From contig JBGPPG010000129.1 of NCBI GenBank assembly GCA_041488455.1, positions 1 to 9,461 on the forward strand: a stretch of 9,461 nucleotides of DNA, written 5' to 3'. The notes beneath the pieces are model-generated. The model was not told where the DNA came from. It was given only the letters and a program-made list of their open reading frames with translations, and did not search any database. Shown piece by piece: positions 6,441-9,461 of this stretch (its first letter is position 1; every line of letters starts with the position of its first letter). The stretch comes from DASQPE01 sp041488455. GTDB lineage: Bacteria > Gemmatimonadota > Gemmatimonadetes > Gemmatimonadales > GWC2-71-9. Made by a program: the position numbers and the translations under genes.

Positions 6441-7526
6441 TCAGCGAACGGCGGCTCGTCGAATCAGCAGCAGCTCGGCGATATTCTCCAGCGTCAGAAG
6501 TCCCACCAGCGCCCCGGCGGCGTCCACTACGGGCAGTGCCGGCAGTCCGCTTGCCCGGAGCCTCTCCAGGGCTTCCTGGAACGGGGCGGTCGGCGGCACT
6601 GTCGGCGCCGGCGAGGTCATCGTCTCGGCTACGGTGGCTTGGGGCCCGTGCTCCCGCAACCCCCGGATCAGGTTGTCCCGGGTGAGCAGTCCCTCTGTCC
6701 GCCCGAGATTGTCCACGACGGGAAACTCGCGCTGCTCGCCCGAGAGCAGGAGATCGACGGCGTCCGAAAGCGTAGCGTGGATAGGGATCGCCCGGAACTG
6801 GGTCACCATGACCTGCGCCACCTGGAGCCCCTCGCCGGCCGCCCGGGTCTCCACAGCTGAAGCCTCCGCGCCGGCGCCCACGAACACGAAGAACGCAATC
6901 AGCACCAGGATAGGTGATCCATAGGGCGACAGACCGAGGAGCCCCATTCCCACGGCCAGCGTCTGTCCCACGGCGGCGGCGGCGCGCGTCGCCCGCACCA
7001 GGCCAAGGCGCGTCGCCAGCAGCGCCCGGAGTACTCGGCCGCCGTCCATGGGGAACGCCGGCACGAGGTTGAAGAGGAGCAGCCACACGTTGACCCACAT
7101 GAGCTGCAGGGGGAAGGAACCGGCATTCGGGTCCGGTGGCCACAACCGATCCGGGGAACCGCCGAGGCGAAGATAGCCGAAGAGCGCCAGCGCGATGAGC
7201 AACGTGACCGCCGGCCCCCCCAGCGCGATGAGCAGCTCCTGCCGCGGCTCGTCGGGAATCCGCTCGAGGCGGGCCACCCCGCCGATGGGCAACAGGATCA
7301 CGTCGGGTGTGCGCACGCCGAACTGTCGGGCCACGAGAATGTGCCCGAACTCGTGCAGCGTCACGCAGCCGAAGAGGGCGAGGATGAAGACGCTGCGGTC
7401 GAACGCGGCCGCGGCCCCCCCGTCAGCGTAGGCTTGGAATGCCAGCCACGCCAGAAGCAGGAGGAACGTGACGTGGACCTTGATGTCGGTCCCCGCGATC
7501 CGTCCGATCCGATAGGACCACCGCAT
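6441..7526 (-). CDS. M50 site-2 protease with paired CBS domains (SpoIVFB/Rip3-like)
   Basis: A 361-residue intramembrane zinc metalloprotease. The start ATG 7526 (MRWSYRIGRIAGTDIKVH) is where family homology begins; GAGG lies 9 bases upstream, and a longer frame to 7577 would run into a terminator hairpin. Hydrophobic segments lie near 19-31, 46-68, 97-118, 143-159 and 190-218. Zinc ligands are HEFGH (58-62) in the second segment and the Asp161 motif NLVPAFPMDGGR. Two CBS domains follow (about 239-292 and 303-357), which in this subfamily probably sense adenosine nucleotides. Such enzymes cut membrane-anchored substrates such as anti-sigma factors; the substrate here is unknown. The stop lies 58 bases before the cupredoxin gene on the same strand, so the two may be co-transcribed. 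Confidence 0.92.
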   Translation of the reverse strand: MRWSYRIGRIAGTDIKVHVTFLLLLAWLAFQAYADGGAAAAFDRSVFILALFGCVTLHEFGHILVARQFGVRTPDVILLPIGGVARLERIPDEPRQELLIALGGPAVTLLIALALFGYLRLGGSPDRLWPPDPNAGSFPLQLMWVNVWLLLFNLVPAFPMDGGRVLRALLATRLGLVRATRAAAAVGQTLAVGMGLLGLSPYGSPILVLIAFFVFVGAGAEASAVETRAAGEGLQVAQVMVTQFRAIPIHATLSDAVDLLLSGEQREFPVVDNLGRTEGLLTRDNLIRGLREHGPQATVAETMTSPAPTVPPTAPFQEALERLRASGLPALPVVDAAGALVGLLTLENIAELLLIRRAAVR

Positions 7527-7540
7527 GACGCGCCGCCTCG

Positions 7541-7592
7541 ACAAAAGAACCGGTGCCGGTCCCCGGTGAAGATACACCGGAGCCCGGCACCG
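7541..7592 (-). terminator. Intrinsic terminator after the unknown repeat-protein gene
   Basis: Positions 7551-7592 form one symmetric hairpin. The outer arms 7551-7559/7584-7592 (9 pairs) and inner arms 7563-7568/7575-7580 (6 pairs) share the same axis. They are separated by two mismatches (7560/7583 and 7562/7581) flanking one more pair (7561/7582), with a 6-base loop at 7569-7574. On the minus strand the hairpin is followed directly by GTTCTTTTGT (7550-7541). Stem, GC content and T-tract together are the classic rho-independent pattern. It lies 21 bases past the stop of the gene at 7614-8300 and ends 14 bases before the protease start codon. Confidence 0.85.
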
Positions 7593-7613
7593 ATAGCGTC
7601 GCGAGAGACGCGG

Positions 7614-8300
7614 CTAGACGATCACGCGAAGCCCGAACGCGGCAGCTGGGATCGGCCCGGTTGCCGGGACCTCGCGCGCCGGCACCCGGACCTGCTCGAC
7701 GCGGAGCACGGGCTGCTCCTCTTTGCCGGGCAGCTTGCGGTCCGCCAGCTCGGCCAGCGCGGCGCGGAACACGGCGTCACCGTCGCGGACCGGGAGGTCG
7801 AAGCTGCGGATGTAGGTCATGAGCGCCTCGTCGGCCGGGATCGCATCCGCGAGCAGCTCGGCGACCTCCACCGCCATCCGGGTATGGGTGGCCGTGAGGG
7901 CGGCATCCGCGAGACACGCGGTCATCCGGCACCGCAGAGTGGTCTCTTCCACCCACTGCGCGCGGCGGCGCACGGCACCCATCAGGCGGTCCGGCCGAAG
8001 CCGTTGCCAGGGGTCCGCCGAGTCGGTGGCGCCCGGCACGGCGGGAACCGCATCCGCCACGGCGAGGAGCGCGCGGGCCCGCACGGTTTCCCGCATGGCG
8101 ACCGGGACGGCGACCTCCCGGAAATAGCGGCTGAGCGCCTCCTCGAGCGGCAAGCGATCGGCGAGGCGGGTAACGAACATTGTGGCCTGGGTCTGATGCG
8201 TATCGGTCAGCGCCTCCCAGGCACGCGCGTAGGCGACCTGGAGCCGCAGCCTGAGGGCCGGCGGGAGGCGCCGCACTGAGTTCAGGGTCAAGGAGAGCAT
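7614..8300 (-). CDS. Unknown protein built from two copies of a helical repeat
   Basis: I do not recognise this 228-residue protein. The start ATG 8300 has GAGGG 4 bases upstream (8305-8309). The frame stays open to an ATG at 8372, but that extension crosses an AT-rich patch that looks non-coding. Residues 30-83 and 134-187 align without gaps: ALTDTHQTQA...LADRLPLEEAL against ALTATHTRMA...LADAIPADEAL. By hand I count 22 identities in 54, a clear internal duplication with 104-residue spacing. Both copies look mostly alpha-helical; the linker (about 85-117) is rich in Pro and Arg. The C-terminal 40 residues are Val- and Pro-rich. There is no signal peptide, no transmembrane segment and no obvious catalytic motif, so it is probably cytoplasmic. 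It is transcribed alone, divergently from speA, and ended by a strong terminator. Third-position GC is consistent with a real gene. Confidence 0.75.
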   Translation of the reverse strand: MLSLTLNSVRRLPPALRLRLQVAYARAWEALTDTHQTQATMFVTRLADRLPLEEALSRYFREVAVPVAMRETVRARALLAVADAVPAVPGATDSADPWQRLRPDRLMGAVRRRAQWVEETTLRCRMTACLADAALTATHTRMAVEVAELLADAIPADEALMTYIRSFDLPVRDGDAVFRAALAELADRKLPGKEEQPVLRVEQVRVPAREVPATGPIPAAAFGLRVIV

Positions 8301-8325
8301 AGCACCCTCGAATGCGAAGCTTGAG

Positions 8326-8346
8326 ACAGCTGTGCAACTGTTTGCA
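8326..8346. promoter_or_regulatory. Operator-like dyads in an AT-richer island
   Basis: Two touching dyads lie 26-46 bases upstream of the unknown gene's start: ACAGCTGT (8326-8333) and TGCAA-CTGT-TTGCA (8333-8346, 5-base arms and 4-base centre). Related TGTGCAA and TTTGCAA sit 10 bases apart, one helical turn. The surrounding stretch (about 8321-8365) is visibly AT-richer than the rest of the window, as expected for a promoter. A possible plus-strand promoter is TTGAGA (8321-8326), an 18-base spacer, then CAATAT (8345-8350), which is a poor match. The dyads could be a transcription-factor site shared by the divergent genes; this is inference. Confidence 0.3.
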
Positions 8347-8389
8347 ATATCAAAACTTACGACTGCGCACATAGGAGGGTGCGAGCTTC

Positions 8390-8569
8390 ATGCCGCCCCC
8401 GGCCGAACCGGCCTTGCGGCGCCAACTCCAGTCATCTCAACGGTTCGCAGGCTCGGCGGGCCCCCGCCCGTTGCCGGGGCATTTTGACCGGGTGCCGCCC
8501 CGGCCCATCGACTGTTGCATAGCAGCCACAAAGAGGCCGCCCGTACCGTGCTGGCGCTGGCCATGGTAA
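8390..8569 (+). CDS. Candidate small leader ORF upstream of speA
   Basis: ATG 8390 to TAA 8567-8569 encodes 59 residues beginning MPPPAEPALRRQLQSSQRFA and ending KRPPVPCWRWPW. AGGAGGG at 8373-8379 ends 10 bases before the ATG; the sequence is close to ideal, the spacing slightly long. The peptide is rich in Pro and Arg (8 Arg), lacks a recognisable domain, and matches no family I know. Its stop overlaps the ATG of a 9-codon ORF (8563-8592, MVTRYLYTL) in the arrangement ATGGTAA. That short ORF is in frame with speA. By position the pair could be an upstream regulatory ORF cascade sensing arginine or polyamines, or a chance open frame in GC-rich DNA. Only the ribosome binding sequence and layout support it. 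Confidence 0.3.
   Translation: MPPPAEPALRRQLQSSQRFAGSAGPRPLPGHFDRVPPRPIDCCIAATKRPPVPCWRWPW
8455..8504 (+). promoter_or_regulatory. Mutually exclusive hairpins in the speA leader
   Basis: GCCGGGGC (8473-8480) and GCCCCGGC (8497-8504) are a perfect 8-base inverted repeat with a 16-base loop. The first arm's GGGGC (8476-8480) can instead pair with GCCCC at 8460-8464, after which the RNA reads ATTTTG. GGCGG (8455-8459) can pair with CCGCC (8464-8468), which competes with the second option but not the first. Two alternative folds, one resembling a weak terminator, are the layout expected for an attenuator. In DNA this GC-rich, short stems also arise by chance. Confidence 0.3.
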
Positions 8570-8598
8570 CTCGTTACCTTTACACACTTTGACAGACC

Positions 8599-8603
8599 AG
8601 GAG
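8599..8603 (+). promoter_or_regulatory. Ribosome binding site that points to an ATC start for speA
   Basis: AGGAG at 8599-8603 is followed by 7 bases and then ATC at 8611, the spacing expected between a Shine-Dalgarno sequence and a start codon. No ATG, GTG, TTG or CTG exists in the speA frame between the stop at 8590-8592 and ATG 8671. The site is therefore the best evidence for where speA translation begins. Confidence 0.6.
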
Positions 8604-8610
8604 CAGACCA

Positions 8611-9461
8611 ATCGCCACTATCATCTCCCCCCCGGCCTGGACGACCAAGGACTCCGAGAAGCTCTACAACATGAGCGGCTGGGGTCAGGGTTATTTCCGG
8701 ATCAATGAGGCGGGGCACGTCACCGTCCATCCCGACGGCAATCCCAAGCGCGGGCTCGACTTGTACCAGCTCGCCCTCGATCTCAACGCCCAGGGTGTGG
8801 GGCTCCCGCTCCTGCTCCGGTTCTCCGACATCCTCCGTTCCCGGATCCAGGCGCTCGCCGGCCAGTTCGAGAGCGCCATCAAGGAGTTCGGCTACGAGGG
8901 GAAGTACACCACCGTCTATCCGGTGAAGGTCAACCAGCAGCGCCACGTCGTGCAGGAGATCGTCGAGTTCGGCACGCCCCATGGCGCCGGCCTCGAGTGC
9001 GGCAGCAAGCCGGAGCTCATGGCGGTGCTCGCGCTCAACGAGAGCACGCATCACCTGATCGTCTGCAACGGGTACAAGGACGAAGAGTTCATGCGCCTGG
9101 CCCTGATGGGCCAGAAGCTCGGCCACACCGTGATGGTCGTCCTCGAGCAGCTGAACGAGCTCGAGGTGCTCCTCCGCGTCTCCGAGGACATGGGCGTCCA
9201 GCCGACCGTGGGGGTGCGGATCAAGCTGGCGAGCGAGGGGTCCGGGCGCTGGGCCAAGAGCGCCGGGGAGAAATCGAAGTTCGGGCTCTGGGCCGTGGAG
9301 CTCGTGCGGCTGCTCGACCGGCTCGCCGCGGTCGGCCGCAAGGACATCCTTCGCCTCGTCCACTTCCATCTCGGGAGCCAGATCCCCGACATCCGGGTGA
9401 TCAAGGCCGGGCTTGAGGAGATCAGCCGCTACTACGCCGTGCTGCGCGGCATGGGCTTCAG
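8611..9461 (+). CDS. speA: Biosynthetic arginine decarboxylase SpeA (N-terminal part; runs off the window)
   Basis: A PLP enzyme that decarboxylates arginine to agmatine, the first step of putrescine and spermidine synthesis from arginine. About 283 of the usual roughly 630-660 residues are visible. Counting from codon 8611, the N-terminal signature WTTKDSEKLYNMSGWGQGYF spans 10-29. The PLP lysine is Lys106 in YPVKVNQQ, LECGSKPEL spans 128-136, SGRWAKSAGEKSKFGL spans 211-226, and HFHLGSQ spans 251-257. All are conserved, so the enzyme looks active. The start is the odd part. Family homology extends upstream of the first in-frame ATG (8671), while AGGAG precedes ATC 8611 (IATIISPPAW). Either AUC initiates, or ATG was changed to ATC by mutation or assembly error, or the N-terminus is truncated at 8671. 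The gene is divergent from the unknown repeat protein. Confidence 0.93.
   Translation, partial: MATIISPPAWTTKDSEKLYNMSGWGQGYFRINEAGHVTVHPDGNPKRGLDLYQLALDLNAQGVGLPLLLRFSDILRSRIQALAGQFESAIKEFGYEGKYTTVYPVKVNQQRHVVQEIVEFGTPHGAGLECGSKPELMAVLALNESTHHLIVCNGYKDEEFMRLALMGQKLGHTVMVVLEQLNELEVLLRVSEDMGVQPTVGVRIKLASEGSGRWAKSAGEKSKFGLWAVELVRLLDRLAAVGRKDILRLVHFHLGSQIPDIRVIKAGLEEISRYYAVLRGMGF

Noticed and set aside
8589..8624. TTGACA (8589-8594) with TATCAT (8619-8624) as a promoter for a shorter speA.
   Set aside because: Both boxes match well but the spacer is 24 bases, far from the usual 16-18. It would also force a start inside the conserved N-terminus.
8627..8633. A run of seven C bases in the speA N-terminus as a possible frameshift that hides the true start.
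   Set aside because: Shifting frame here gives upstream frames that lose ATIISPPAW and have no better-placed start; AGGAG already fits ATC 8611. Not fully excluded without reads.
8437..9369. A long open frame of 310 codons on the minus strand opposite speA.
   Set aside because: It is antisense to a highly conserved decarboxylase. Long antisense frames are expected in DNA with high third-position GC, and its sequence is low-complexity Glu, Leu and His without a domain.

Overview
The window is very GC-rich, with G or C at most third codon positions. It reads as a chromosomal fragment from a high-GC environmental bacterium. The HD-domain protein and the biosynthetic arginine decarboxylase resemble what I know from Gemmatimonadota, so that phylum is my best guess. 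This rests on recalled family resemblance and is only moderately secure. I see no tRNA, rRNA, CRISPR array, insertion sequence or phage gene. Gene content is mostly housekeeping; the unusual signals are in intergenic DNA and in a few altered active sites.

Layout. Positions 1-175 hold the edge of an uncertain reading frame and a strong GC-rich hairpin. Positions 176-5035 form one compact minus-strand operon, in transcription order: an SRPBCC plus TIGR01777-type epimerase fusion, queC, queE, a small HD-domain phosphohydrolase, and a lipoprotein 5'-nucleotidase-type metallophosphoesterase. Gaps are 9, 12 and 34 bases, and the last two genes overlap by 4. QueC and QueE are two steps of 7-deazaguanine (preQ0/queuosine) synthesis; QueD, FolE and QueF are not here. 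At 5050 a plus-strand secreted staphylococcal-type nuclease starts only 14 bases from the operon's first start codon. It converges, with 4 bases between stops, on a minus-strand lipoprotein made of two cupredoxin-like domains (5537-6382). Upstream of that lie an M50 site-2 protease with two CBS domains (6441-7526), a clear intrinsic terminator (7541-7592), and an unrecognised minus-strand gene whose protein is an internal duplication (7614-8300).

The right end is the most interesting part. A 310-base divergent intergenic region separates the unknown gene from speA (biosynthetic arginine decarboxylase, plus strand, cut by the window edge). The conserved speA frame has no ATG, GTG, TTG or CTG between its upstream stop (8590-8592) and an ATG at 8671 that lies inside the conserved N-terminus. 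A good ribosome binding site (AGGAG, 8599-8603) instead sits 7 bases before an ATC codon at 8611. The leader also holds a 59-codon small ORF behind an AGGAGGG sequence. The stop of that ORF overlaps the start of a 9-codon ORF (ATGGTAA), and the leader contains mutually exclusive GC-rich hairpins and operator-like dyads. This could be an elaborate translational or attenuation leader controlling arginine decarboxylase, or an assembly error at the start codon; sequence comparison would decide.
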